A DNA stretch of 64,000 bases from Pipra filicauda. Its lineage: Eukaryota > Chordata > Aves > Passeriformes > Pipridae. A program made the translations under genes and the position numbers. Under the pieces are notes generated by a model. That model did not search any database and was not told the origin of the DNA. It worked only from the letters and a program-made list of their open reading frames with translations. Location: assembly GCF_003945595.2 (NCBI RefSeq), contig NW_024104404.1, forward strand, positions 124,001-188,000. Direction: 5' to 3'. Shown here in pieces: positions 1 to 12,320 of the stretch. Every line of letters begins with the position of its first letter. Position 1 is the first letter of the stretch.

Positions 1-3000
1 AGCAGTAAAAGTTCATGTGTTTTGGGGCTTTGAGCTTCTATTTGTTGTTCATTCAAGGACTATAATTGTGAAAACAGTTTGTTTTTTTCATTCCCAGGGG
101 AGCACATATGGTGCTACAGACAGTTGTGATTTAAAGCTACTTGCTGCTCAGTTAACTTACCAGCTGCCTAAGTCATGTTTTGTCTTTGTCCCAAGAGTAG
201 GCAAAGCGTGGCCTGTCAGGTTCTGGAATGAGCCTGGGATCTTACCTATTATTTTGCCTGTCTTGCTACATGACATTGTGAATTTAAATTGTGATTTAAA
301 TTTGCAAATTTAAAAATTTTGGGGTGCAGCTGGTTTTGCTTTATATTCCTGAAATTGTGTGTTTGAGTCTCTAATGCATCGACTTTTATACATAGAAGGA
401 TGATGTGATTTGCATATTACTTGTTCCATCTATTTGTCTTTATCAGAGGTGTCTGTTCTACACTTAAATTGCAATTCCAGAAAGCCTCAAACACTTCACA
501 TGAAAACTGAAACAGAAAATGGAAGTGTTATAGGATCCTCGAACATGATTCCAGATTGCATGGGAGAAATGCTTTTCAGAGTATTTGAGAGCCAAAAAAT
601 GTCATTTACAAAAGTATTGTCACAGTGATGCCATCAGAGGCATTGCTGTTGAAATTAAGTCTCCAGTTGGCTTGTTGAGTTGCAGCTCAAGGGCTTTTTT
701 TTTTCATGTCTTGTCTATTAAATATCAGCCAATTTTTTTTTTTTGGCTGTGTCTTCCAAAAGTTTGCCCTGTGTTTTTTGGGAGATAACTTCTGTGGGCA
801 GTGGTAGCATTCTTAGAATGTGAGTGGCTTTCTGTAAAACCACACTGTGGCTTCAGAGTTTCACCAGCTCCTGCTTAAAGCCTCGAGCCTTGTCTGACAG
901 GATGATCCACTGAGGTTTTTGGAAGGCTTGCTGAGTCCAAGGGCCAGCAACTACATTTAATTTACAAATTGCTCTAATGGAAGGTGGTACTAAAGAGCTC
1001 TGGTTTTCAATCTCCTCTTTAATGGACTGTTACTTTGGCCAGCAGTAATCTGATCCAGTTATTACTAATAAAAAGCAGCAGAGAAATTTTACTGAAAACT
1101 TCAGTCAGCTGGATTATGACTTAATTTTTAAGCCATTGTGTAAGTATGTATATTAAACTAAGAGAACAATCTTGTATTTAAATAATGAACCTGATAAATA
1201 ACAAGAAAGCACGTTGAAGACTGACTGAAGTTCTATTGTTTTTGGCCTTGATTGTCTCTCAGTCATAACATTTGGAGTGGCTTTGTACATACTTAAAAGC
1301 CAGTAGCTTCCTGATAATGAAGCATTAAGTTTTATCATCTACTTGAAAAGTGTATTTCAGCATTTGTTCTCCTGTGTGATTAGGAAATAGTTTGCTTCTC
1401 AGACTGTTCATAGCTCAATTCAGATGGAAGAAGTGATCACACTGAACTCGAGGGCATCTCAGAGTTGTGTTGTTCCCACTGGGTCCTGGGCAGGTCTGCA
1501 GGAGGACCTGCTCCACCTCAGCTTTTGGGGACTTTCCATCTGCTTTTAAGTGTGACCTTTTTTTTTTTTTTTTTCCCCAAAATGCAAAGAATGAAGAAAA
1601 ACCCCAAACAGCTCCTCAGTGCAGTATCTCCAGTGAAAGCAGGTGAAGTGGCAACAATTTACACAGTGACTATCCCAGTACTGTACAAATCAGGTGACCC
1701 TGGTGCTCCAGTTTGGCTGTGACTGTTTAGTCCTTGATCCTGGGCAGTTCAATCACTTCCATCAAAACCCAAGGCTGTACCTTTTTGTCTTTCAAAAACC
1801 TCCCTGATCAGCTTAATTTAAAAATTAATGTTGTATAGGAAAATATGAATATCAGTTTGACATGGCTGACTCTGATTTTATTTGTTGATTGCAGATATAC
1901 ATCCCCCTAGATGTGTATCTGGGGGATATCTAGTTTAAATATTTAAACTAGAGTTTAAATATTTAAAGTAATGAAAGTAATATTAATGTTAAAAGTAATG
2001 TTGATGGGCTTCTTGTTTATGTCTTTCACATACTAAGTCTTTATTTATCTTTCTAGAAATTCAGTAAGGATTTTATTCCTGAGAACCTGTATGTGTTCAG
2101 GGGAGGCATTTCTTTTAGTCAAACAAACAAATCCCAACAACAACCAACCCCACAAAAAAAAATCCTTTAATAAAAAAACCTCAACTCTTTGGATCACAAT
2201 AGTGAGGATCAGGTTCCTTCCTCGTGTTTGTTTGGGACTGTGCCCTTCTGAAGGGTTGTACAAATGCAGCTGAAGGTAGAATGGAACCTGAAAGACTTTA
2301 CCAAGGGTGACAAATAAGGGAGAAGTATCCTAAACCCTTTTTCAACTGTACTGATTTTATTTTTTCTTGTCACAAATTATGACCATTTAAACCGAAATAT
2401 ATTAAAAAAGAAAACAAAACAGAAAAAAGTAGAGCCAAAAATACATTGTTTTTACCACTGGCAGTAAAAAAAAAAGCACATCCACCTATGTAAGAATTAC
2501 ACTTGTGAAAATATTTAATGTTTTCTCTGAACTTGAACAGGTGCCAGGCAACAGAAAATCTGCAGCACAGCCTATTTTCTGAAAGGTTTATTGACCTGTT
2601 TCATAGAAAACTTCGTTGAGAAAACTCTTGGTTTCCAAATTTCTTGAACGTTTTTCATGATGTCTTGGTCGAGCATTTCCCTCAGTGTGGCTTTTGTTAG
2701 GAATGTCTTGCCTGACAGTATTTTTCAGCCATGCACAGTTCTGTGTGTTTGGTTTTTCCATCCCCCTGTGCCCTGCTCCGACTGAGATCAGGATTATCGT
2801 GGACTTTAGTGCCTGGTGACTTCAGAGTGTGCTGGAAGGTGGCCTTGACTGCAGAGCCAGCCAGAACCCTGTGCTGAAATCACAGCCTTGTGAGCTTGCA
2901 GGATGTGGCTGCAGATATTAGTGAATTAATCTGCCTCTGGGAGATGCTGTGAATTTACCTGCAGCTCTTTAAAAAAGCCTGTATTGGGTGTTTGGGATCA

Positions 3001-4669
3001 GTGTTGCCTTGAAGTTAAAGCTCACCTGCAGCTGTTTTAGTGCAGGTTCCTGCAGTTGTTCTTGTCTTTAGCCCAGTGGTTGGGTACACGTTTCTGGTTT
3101 CTTGCACTACACAGCCTGCATAGGACGTAAAACCCTGTAATATTTCTTCTTAATGCCAGCTCCACTGGCTATCAATGAACAAAACTTTTTTGTGCATGGT
3201 TTCATTGTTTGATGTGTTATTTGTTGTACATTTGGGTGACTAAGCTGGCTAAGCAGCACTGTGCATTAATGTGTGCCAATGCTTGGCACAGGTGTGAAAT
3301 ACAGACACACCAACAGATCTAAACATTCATCCAAAGCCTGCAGAGATGGTGCCTTTTGCCATGACAAATACAATGTTTTAAGGGGAAATCTGTGTCAGGG
3401 CTGCATCTTCAGGCAACTGTGGTTGAAGGTCCAGAAAACATCAGCGACAAGGAACAATGAATCTTTAGGTATTTTAATTTCACATGTGGTTTCCCAGCTG
3501 GGGCAGGGCATGAAAACAGAGCTGCACTAACAGCTTTTCAGTTTAGGTTTCTGTGCCAGTGGTGCTGGGTAGGGTGGAGAGGGGGGGGATAAGAAAAAAC
3601 TGAAGATGGCTCAGAAAGCACGAGGAGAGTCAGAACAAGAATGGCAGTGGAAGAGTTTACTCCAAAGAGAAGACCCAAGACCATGTATGATAAATATCCC
3701 AAAATCTGAAATGCTGCTGCAAATTGGAAAACCAATTTAATGCTGTTATAGCATGAACTTTGTCACAGAGTGCTCAGTTATCTCTCACCAGTGCTGTCAG
3801 GGAGTTCTGTGAGCACCGTGACTGACAATTCGGATCTTGTGACACAGACTGGGTCTTTTGCTAATTAAAGGTGATAAATCCTCTGAAAGGAAACCACATC
3901 ATGAAAGCACATGTTAGATAGCTGCAGGGCTCTTTCTACTCCTTTTGTTTACTTTTTTTTCTTTTTAATGTTTAATTTGTTGAATTGCTTCTGGCATCCT
4001 GAAACATTTCGGAACAGGACAGCTTTGTGTGCTACCAGAAGCTTCCTATGGGCACTGGCCTAAGAGAACTGTCTCTTCACTGATCCTCTGTATCTTCTGT
4101 ATTTATCAATTATGTGTTCTTCTATGAGGGTTTCACCTTTTCCAGTTTTGCAGGTAAATATTCAAATTATGTGGAGTAAAGATGACATTTTGCCATCTGT
4201 AGAGATGGGTGATAAATAATGTGTCTAGACTGGATTTTCTTGAATTGGGAACTGGTACACTGTACACAGTCATCCACTATTTCAGGAACTAGTAGAGGAC
4301 TTAACTTCATGTGATGCAGTAACTCAGACTCGGTTCTGTTTTCCCAGAAGGTGCTGGTGAGTCCAGCAGACAAGAGCTACAGGTGCTCATGCTCCTACAA
4401 TAATTTGGAGCCACCTTCCTTAGCTGAAGGTGGCATTACAGTTTATCAAGTTTCTCATAATATTTTCCTGCATGTTACCATGCAAGTTTAGCTCCTGACA
4501 GCAAACTTCATCCAGGTGTTTGTCTCTGAGAGAGAAATCTGCAAGCTAGAATTTTTTATTGAGACCTTCTGACACACTGCTGTGTGTTGTGAACTGACCT
4601 TGGGTGTTTAGTGTGAACACTGGTTAGCTGAAAATGTGCAGAGACACGGTCTCAAAGTGGACTGGTTAT
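1..4669. other. No gene supported; possible SPPL2B 3' flank
   Basis: AT-rich sequence with short chance reading frames, homopolymer runs and no exon that could be recognised by protein similarity or by paired splice sites. In other vertebrates SPPL2B lies immediately upstream of TMPRSS9 on the same strand, so this stretch may be its 3' UTR or downstream flank. That is inference from synteny only; no SPPL2B coding sequence was found. A 22-bp palindrome lies at 1930-1951. Confidence 0.3.
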
Positions 4670-4835
4670 CACCAGCTCATGCCCCATCCCTGGAAGTTCA
4701 AGGATGAGCAACCCTGAGCAACCTGATGTTGTAAGTGGCATCCCTGTCCACGGCAGGAGGTTGGAACGAGACGATCTTTGAGGTCCCTTACAACCCAAAC
4801 CATTCTGTGATTATAAGATTCTATCACATCTCCTA
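4670..4835 (+). mobile_element. CR1 LINE 3'-end fragment
   Basis: The sequence reads like the common 3' terminus of avian CR1 elements: a 'gtggcatccctgtcca' block, then a 'gacgatctttgaggtccctt' block, then 'caacccaaaccattctgtga', ending in a degenerate ATTCTAT-type terminal repeat. This is a severely 5'-truncated copy in + orientation, as is usual for CR1. Confidence 0.8.
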
Positions 4836-7800
4836 AAAAAATTGGTGACTGGGGCTGGTAGGGAGCCCTGCAGTAGCAGACAAGCAACACCTCATAGTCA
4901 AGTGCTGCTGAAAGGTCTCCAGCCCTGAGAACATGACAGGAGCAGCAACGTGCTGTTGAGTGGGACCAGTGAGTCCAGCGGGGCTTCCCCGAGCCCAGGC
5001 CCTCAGGGTTGGGTTGTACACAAGGGTCGTAGCTGATATTTCCAACACAATAACCTTTTCCTTAAGCCAGAGATTTGCAAAGGAAAGAAATAGCTCTTTT
5101 CATCTGAAAACGTGCATCTGTAGTCAGGGAAGTGCCACAAACCTGCCACTTCTCCGTTGTGGAGCCAAGCTTTGAAGGCTGGGATGGGGGGAAGCTGCTG
5201 ATGTTTGGGGAGGAGCTCAGTCCTTCACAGTCCTTGACATGCACTCCACAGCAAGAAACCAGGAGGGGATTTTATTATTCTGCTCTGACTGAAGGTGTTC
5301 CAGTTCACATTGAACAAAAACTTCAAAACAGTGGGTTCAGGGTTAGTTTGACCAAAAAAAATCCCACAGTGGTGCAGTTCATTCTGGTTTGGGTCTGGTT
5401 TTTTTCATAGTTGTCAGTGGAGACTTCAAAAAATTTAAATGACAGATGTTAGAGCAGCCCCTAAGTTGGCAACAAGCCCATGTAGGACACAGGCTGATTC
5501 TCCAGTGCCCCATCAGTGGGAATGGTCTGTGTTTGCTGGGGTGAACACGTTGCCCACTTGTCTTCAACTCTTGCTTTGCCACTTGTCCTCTCCAGCAGCC
5601 TTTTGATTCTCAAACTTTCATGGAGCCAGCACAGGCTGTGGGACAGCAAGAGGAAATCTCTGTGTCTGATGCCCTCCTGGTGCTGTCTGAGAAGCGTGGA
5701 GCAGGGAATTGGCCACTGTGCCCAGCCTGGCACCTGGGTCGTGTCATGGGGCTAAACACTAAACCTTTCTGACCTAGAAGGAAGTATGAGCTCTGGTACT
5801 TTCAGCCTAGCAACATATGAAACAAAACTTAACTGTTTAAAGAAAAATCTGGATTTACAGCTGTGCCCATGGATGCTCTGCTCATTCCTGACCTTGTTTC
5901 CTCAGGGCTGGAGGGAGTGGGGTCTGGTAACCCCCTGGCAACCCACCCTGTGACCCCTGCTAGTGTTTGCTTTACCAAAACAGAGTCAGAGGTGCTTTTG
6001 CTGGAGGCAAAAATCAAGCAGTATAAAGAGGATGTAAGAGATGAGAGCCAGACCCATTTGCTTAATGCTCGTTTCTTGGATGCTTGACAGTAGCTGCTTT
6101 TAGTGAGGAAGTTGATTTTTGGAAGGTAACATTATCAGTAGAACAGTCTTAAATTTGTCTGGTGTCTTTGTGGAAGGACTTTGTGATGGTGTTCAAATAA
6201 TAGTATGTAGGCTAGTGCTGTGAGGAGTGCAAACTAAAGGTTGTTAATTTTAGCACTTGCAAATGCATCTAACTCTGCATATGTGCACATGAGGGAGAAA
6301 CTTAAAACTCATTTCAGTTGCTGAAGGCAAGATTTTCTTGTGATCCAACCTATGGTATGTTTTTGCTATTTTAAGATCTTCTATGCAGTTTGGCCCCTTA
6401 ATTAAAAAAAAAAAAAAAAGAGAAAAAAAAAAGGAAAAAATACCAAAAAATGCACTAAAAAACAACTCCTCCCCCAGAAAAAAAGAATGGGGAAGAAAGT
6501 TGGCCAGTGGGGGAAGATTTGTGTGAAAACTTAGAGTATTTTTCCTGCAGAGGGGCTACTATTTCCAAACAAGCAAGCTGTGGAAATGAAGTGCAGGTGG
6601 GACATAAAGAATGAGGGATTTCGTTCTCTGTAAGGGTGTGGTCAGGGATGCAGATAAAACGAACCTCTTTCCCTGATTCCCTCGTTTTTATCTTGTATTT
6701 CCTCTCCCCTGTCAGTCAGTCAGTCCCACACACGGTGCAGGTCAGTCCATAGCTGTAACTCACTGGTTGCTGGGCTGTTGACCCCCATGGGAGGAGGGTC
6801 CCTCTCCCTTCACAGGGGCTGGGGAAGGTGCAGCACTTGCTGGGTGATGACTTGCAAAATTGTGCATGATATCTACAAGGAGGGATAAATCAGTAATTCT
6901 GTGCTTGTCTGTATCTGTGGTACAGGGAAGATATTTTTTCTGCTGTTAATATTTGCAAGTGATAACAAAGAACTGTCACCTCACAGATCCCTTCCTGTGC
7001 TGGCAGTAGGAGAGAGCTATTGCAAAGACCAAGGGGAAAAGCAATGTTGTTCCCACACAGCAAAATACATTTTTTGTAAACATTTCTGTTTTTTCCAAAA
7101 CTGTAACACGTGCATAAGATTTTTGTTTCAGTCTGGGTGGCTTTTTTCCACCCTGTGTGTGGATCTTCATGGTTTTGATACCAGCCCTCCCTCTTAACTG
7201 AATTACAGCCTTGTATCCAATTGCACAGCATATCATAATATATATATATATTTTTATATATGTAAATACATTGTAATACATAGCATTTCCAGTGACCAAA
7301 TGTAGATTTGCTTCTTCCTTCTGCGACGTGACACGGGGAAAAAACCCTATTTCAAAATTAGTGGGGGAATCTTAGGACAAGAGATGAGAAATATCCCAAG
7401 GGTTTCTGCAGAGGGAATTTTGCATGGAGTAATGAAGCCTATTTCAGGCATATGTGGATATGAGGAAAGAAAAACTTGAAAATAACTGGTCAACTGAAAT
7501 TGTGGTGGTTTGGGTATTTTCTCTCTGTTTTGCTTTAAAAAAACACTGGAATTTCCTTTAGTCTGTTTTAGTTTAAAACTGTAAAAATTTTCTAAAACTC
7601 TTCAAATAAAGATACTAAATTTTTGAACCGAGTTTTGCTATTTTTGTATTTCACCTTTACATTTGAAATAGGTTTTTTTTGTTGCTTGCACCAGGATGTG
7701 ATAAAATGTCTTTTGGGATTTAATTTAAAGCCATGTGATCAGTTGTACTGATAAATTGGGTTTGACTACTCTGCATGTTGTAGTGCTGTTGCTTGGGAAG

Positions 7801-7998
7801 GAAGTTGGTCACTAACAGTCCATATTTCTAAAAAATACTAAATATCTCCTGAATTACAAGGTGTATCCAGGAACAGTACAAACTGACAACAGGTGCAATT
7901 CCACTCTGTGTTTCCGTTCAGTATGCCCTGCATTTCACTTTTAGATAGGCAATGCAGCTGGGAAGACAGAAATTGAGAAATTTCTTGTGTTATCTGGC

Positions 7999-8038
<40 letters not shown>

Positions 8039-10329
8039 CAGTTGCAGCAAGATAACCTTTCTGTCTGGACTGTCACTGCTTCCATTCAGACAAGGAGGGT
8101 TCAACAAAACCAGAAAGACTGGTTTAGTGTTAAATAAAGGGTACTAAATATTAAGATACAGTCTGGCCACAAAGCTCATCCTAAGGTATTCTACACCTCA
8201 ACCTGTATTAGTTAAAACAGTGCCTGGTATTCTAGATTTGAATATACACCTCTATGCTGGAACAAAATCAGCACAATGAACAAGTTGTGTGACCTCTTTA
8301 TATTCCTGTACCTGGTTATTCCTGTATGTGTTGCACAGACAAGGACAGAGCATTTGGGTTTTTGGGGGTTTTATTGTTGGTTTTGTGGGGTGTTTTTTGG
8401 TCTGGTTTGGTCTTTTTTGAGGAGGGGCTGTGAGTTTTTTGGGATGGTTTTGTTTGGTTTCTGGGTTGTTTTTTTTTTAGCCCAAATTATAGGTTTTGGC
8501 ACAGAGTGATGCTCTGATGGGGAATGAAGCCATTCAAAGAGGAGGAGGTCGACTGCACTTGCAGTGGAGCTGGCCCAGGGTTCTCCCCCAGTGCCACAGG
8601 TGCACCATCCATCACTAGTGAAGATCTTAAAACATTCCTGGCATTCCAAGCCACTCCCACTGCCTTGGGCACTTGCTGAAGGTCTGTCCCACCTGACCGG
8701 TTCTGTGTCTGCAGGAACAGTCTGTGGTGACTATTTACAAGCATTTTCTCTCTGTACACCCTGTTCCATTTCACAGGACCCCCTCAGGCAGCTGTGGAAG
8801 CACAGGCTGGATCCTCCACATTCTCCATCCAGGATTATGGCTCAGGGGGTATCTCTGTGCTCTGGTGCTGCCTGAAGGTTGGCTTCAGGGCACACTGAAA
8901 TTCCCACTTGGAGATCTTCTGTGCCAATTGCTGAAATGTTTCCTTGTGAAGATCAAACCAGCTCATTGTCTCCTCTGTGCAGGTGATTAAGGGGGGACCA
9001 CCCAGGGACTCAGTGATTTTGCTGCACTGCTGTGCACACAGGACCAGCCCTGACCCCCAACCACACCACAACTAAAAGACACACTCGACTAAAAGACGTT
9101 TGTTCCAGAGCTCCTGCCATGTATCCCAAACGATTTTATACTTTCTTTTTTTTTTTTTCAGTTTTAGCAGGGAATGAAGGTTGTATATCATACACAGCAA
9201 ATAAGAGAGAGCTTCCCACTCACCATAATGAACCACAGCAGTTCCAGCATTCATGGGCCCGGTGCTGTTGTGTGAGCAGGAGGTGGAAAAAAGTTACTTG
9301 AACAGAAAAATAGTGATGGTGAGTGAAAATGCAAGGCTCTGAACTTCTTCAGCATTTGAGCATAACATTAGGTATGAATCTGTGGTATTTTTCTTTTGGT
9401 GGGAACTTTATTCGAGCAACCAGTATTTTGAATTTTGATCTCTGCTTTTTCTGTTTAAGTACCATTCCTGTTTGTCAGTCTCCACATCCATTCTCTTCGC
9501 TCTCACCTCCAAAATAGATTTGACTCTCTAGATCACCTCTGCAAGAGTTCCTAGGAAAGAGATGCAGCACTGGGAAGAGGTGTGCTATGTGTCTCCAGCA
9601 GCTCTTGGGAACCACTCTGCTCCCAGCAGGTGCTCCTGAGCAAGTCCAAAACTAGAGCCAGTGGCTCTAGCCCAGGAGAATCTTCCCTGGTATTTTTAAA
9701 GGACTGCCTTTTTTCTTTTTTCACTTCTGCCCAACTGGTTAACCTGCAGTGGAGCAGAAGCAGGAATCTACTGCCATATCTTATTTTTGGATTGATGCAG
9801 TAGATCAGGACAGCTGTCATTAGTTCTTGCATAAGAGTTTTCCATAAAAAATGTAGATCCTTTAGGAAAGCATCCCAGGTATGCATCATGTTCTTAGGGT
9901 GTTTAGCCTCCTTATGGTCATGTAGGTCTCCACCCCCTGCTAATGCACAGCCATCCAGCCCAGCCATTCAACTGCTCTGGGTTTTCCTTTGTGTGGGAAA
10001 GTCCTTCTTTTCCCTGAGGATACAGGGAAACACCATCTGAGCAGCAAGCCTTGGCCTGCTGCCACTTCCTGGACCTGTTTGCTTCCCAATGTGGGAATGC
10101 ACTAGTCCAGGCAGGGGATATTAAGGAACTGTGTGCACTCTCTGCTGTGGGGTTAATCTATCCCAGGGGAACAATTTTTCCATCTTGTTGAACTTCAGAA
10201 GGTTTCCTTTGCCCTGTCACCTGTACTCTGTTACTTCATTATGGTCATGTCAGGCACAGCCAGGAGCTCTTCAAAGCTGGCAGAAGGATCCACAGCACCT
10301 ACTGCAGTGATTAGAGCAAGAGTCCTATT
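4836..10329. other. No gene supported; low-complexity tracts
   Basis: No coding exon was recognised. The stretch holds an A-rich run (about 6402-6438), a short TA repeat (about 7238-7262), a 35-base A run (8003-8037) and a G/T-rich tract (about 8355-8480). An AATAAA at 7605-7610 could end an upstream + strand transcript such as SPPL2B, but nothing else in the sequence confirms this. Confidence 0.35.
8003..8037. repeat. Poly(A) run of 35
   Basis: An uninterrupted run of 35 adenines. No retrogene body or target-site duplication was recognised next to it, so it is listed only as a mononucleotide tract and is prone to assembly length error. Confidence 0.95.
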
Positions 10330-10490
10330 CACAGAACCCCAGAATGGTTTGGGTTGGAAGGGACCTTGGGTTGGCAGGGACACCTCCCACCAGCCCAGGT
10401 TGCTCCAAGCCCCGTCCAACCCGGCCTTGGACACTTCCAGGGATCCAGGGGCAGCCACAGCTTCTCAGGGCAACCTGTGCTAGTGATCAT
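10330..10490 (-). mobile_element. CR1 LINE 3'-end fragment
   Basis: Reverse-oriented CR1 3' end: 'agaatggtttgggttggaag' followed by 'ggaccttgggttgg', 'cagcccaggttgctccaagc' and 'ggcaacctgtgc' blocks in the order typical of CR1 minus-strand copies. The copy is truncated and diverged. Confidence 0.85.
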
Positions 10491-11479
10491 ACCCATGGAG
10501 CCTTCTCACCCAGCTTTGTGCTTGCTCCCAGCCCCTTCAGCAGGAGTGCAGAGACTACTGCTCCTAATTTCTTACCTATTCAACCATTAATGCACCACTA
10601 GATTTTGCTGGTTTCTTCTCCTATTGCAGCCATATCTCCCCTCCTCCCCTTATTGCTTTTGGGGTTTGATCAAGCAGTTTTGTCTTCTCCATTCCCACAA
10701 AGATATGTGCAGGCTCTTCTTTATCTGCTGAACTTTTAGAAGGATGTCAGTCCCTGGCTCAGCTGTTTCATGGGGATGATCATGTGCACACAGTCAGAAA
10801 GGACAGGAGGTACTTCTGTGTTCACTGGCTCACTTATAGCCAAGTGTGTCCAGATTCAGAGATAGCTGCATTGCCCTGGTTCACTGAACCTTCAGGAAGA
10901 AATTTAACCAGCCAAGTCTTCATTATTGGTGCTCAGAACAGGTTTCAGTGGTGCTCAGTCCGGAGAGATCCATGGGATGGCAGATGTTAGGAATGAAAGG
11001 ATGTGCTCCAATCAAAACCAACTTCAAAGAAATCTCTGTGATAGCTTTATAATTTAAAAATCCTACGTTCTTTCATTGCTTTGCCATTAAACACATGAAA
11101 TGCTGAAGTTTGCTGTTTATGTTGAAGCTTCTTAGGGTCAGAAGTGGCAACCGTGTGAGAGCTGACTGTGTCAAGCAGCAAGCAAAAATTCAGATTAAAG
11201 CAAAACAAGCTCTCAGTTTTTCATGTATTTTTCATCTTTTCAAGATGGCAGAACGATCAGTTGTGGGTTTAAACATGAACTTGAGCCACATCCAGTGTTG
11301 GCCTCGGCTGTGGGTGTGTGTGATGCAGGATAATCCCTGCCCGTTCCTGGGCAGGAGTCAGGCCGTTCTTCTTACACAGAGATCGCTACGATGATAAACA
11401 GGGTATGAACTGCAAGGGCTGTGGATGTCTGACTGAGGAAATTCGTAGTTTTTTGTGACAGTGCTCTCTTCGCTGTTTC

Positions 11480-12320
11480 TGAGTGCACGGCCCGGGCTGG
11501 TTGACCGATCACCCCACCGGCCTCAGAGCGGGAGGGGGTGACAAGTTCTGGTGAAGGGAGGACGGGGGGAACTCAGTGCCCGAACCACCCCACTGCAGGC
11601 AGCGATTCTCCCTTCTGTCCTGCGGGTGAAAGGTGCTGCTGCCGGAGGGGATGGGAGCTGCACAGCCACCTGCGGGAAGGTCCCGTGGCTGGGGAGGGAG
11701 AGGCAGGAGCTGCTCCATCGCTGCTCCAGTTCCCGGCGCGGGCAGGGAGAGCGAGGGGCGGGGGGAAGCGCTTAAACCCAAAGTTCAGCGAAGCGACAAA
11801 CCAGCTCTTCAGGGTGAACCGTCCCTGCCTCTCAGCCTGTGCCTTTAAGCCCCGCCGCGAACTCCCCCCGTGCCTCCCACCGCCCCCTCCGGGCCCGGCC
11901 GGGCGAGCTCGGGGAGAAGCTGCCGGGGAAAGCACCTGGCGGCGACGGGAAAAGCAAAGCGGGTGAGTCCCTGCTCCTTCTTAGGGGCTCTTTTCATTTT
12001 CTCCAAGGTGCCGGGCTCTCTCGGCTCGGATGGGAACAGGAAAACCTGCGCCTTCCCCGACAGCCGAACCCACCCGCGGGTGCTGCTCCGCGACCACCGC
12101 GATCCCTCCTGCCCGGCGATGGGGCTCGGACAGCCCTCCTCCTCCTCCTCCTCCTCCTCCTCCTCTTCCTTCTTGTTCTTCTCCTCCTCCTCCTCCTTCT
12201 CCTCCTCGCTTCTCCATCAGGGTCAAGCAGCTTTGCTGCCTGCGCCCGCAGATTTCCAGACAAGCGGGAGTTTGAAACCGCTTCTCCTGCTGGGTTTCCC
12301 CCCGTGCTCGGGGAAATCCC
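11480..12320. promoter_or_regulatory. CpG-rich island, candidate promoter
   Basis: A sharp rise in G+C and CpG against AT-rich flanks, with a run of Sp1-like GC boxes. It contains a strong + strand splice donor (CGG|GTGAGT, exon end at 11962). TMPRSS9 needs an upstream non-coding exon, because its start codon lies 15 bases after a splice acceptor at 18998. This island is the only promoter-like candidate upstream in the window. The link to TMPRSS9 is inference; it could serve an unannotated transcript instead. Confidence 0.55.
12137..12216 (+). repeat. TCC/TTC polypyrimidine microsatellite
   Basis: About 80 bases of almost pure pyrimidine on the + strand, built of TCC with interspersed TTC triplets, at the downstream edge of the CpG island. 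The long serine, proline and leucine runs it encodes in different frames are by-products of the repeat. Confidence 0.9.

Noticed and set aside
17..313. A 98-codon frame with an upstream acceptor-like CAG, as a possible last exon of SPPL2B
   Set aside because: The translation shows no similarity to the SPPL2B C-terminus that I can recognise, and no partner exon is visible in the window.
7200..7270. TATA-rich tract as a promoter TATA box
   Set aside because: It is a short TA microsatellite with no downstream gene start.
8355..8480. G/T-rich stretch as a coding exon (77-codon Phe/Gly/Trp-rich frame)
   Set aside because: The composition comes from a low-complexity GGTTTT-type tract; it is not protein-like.
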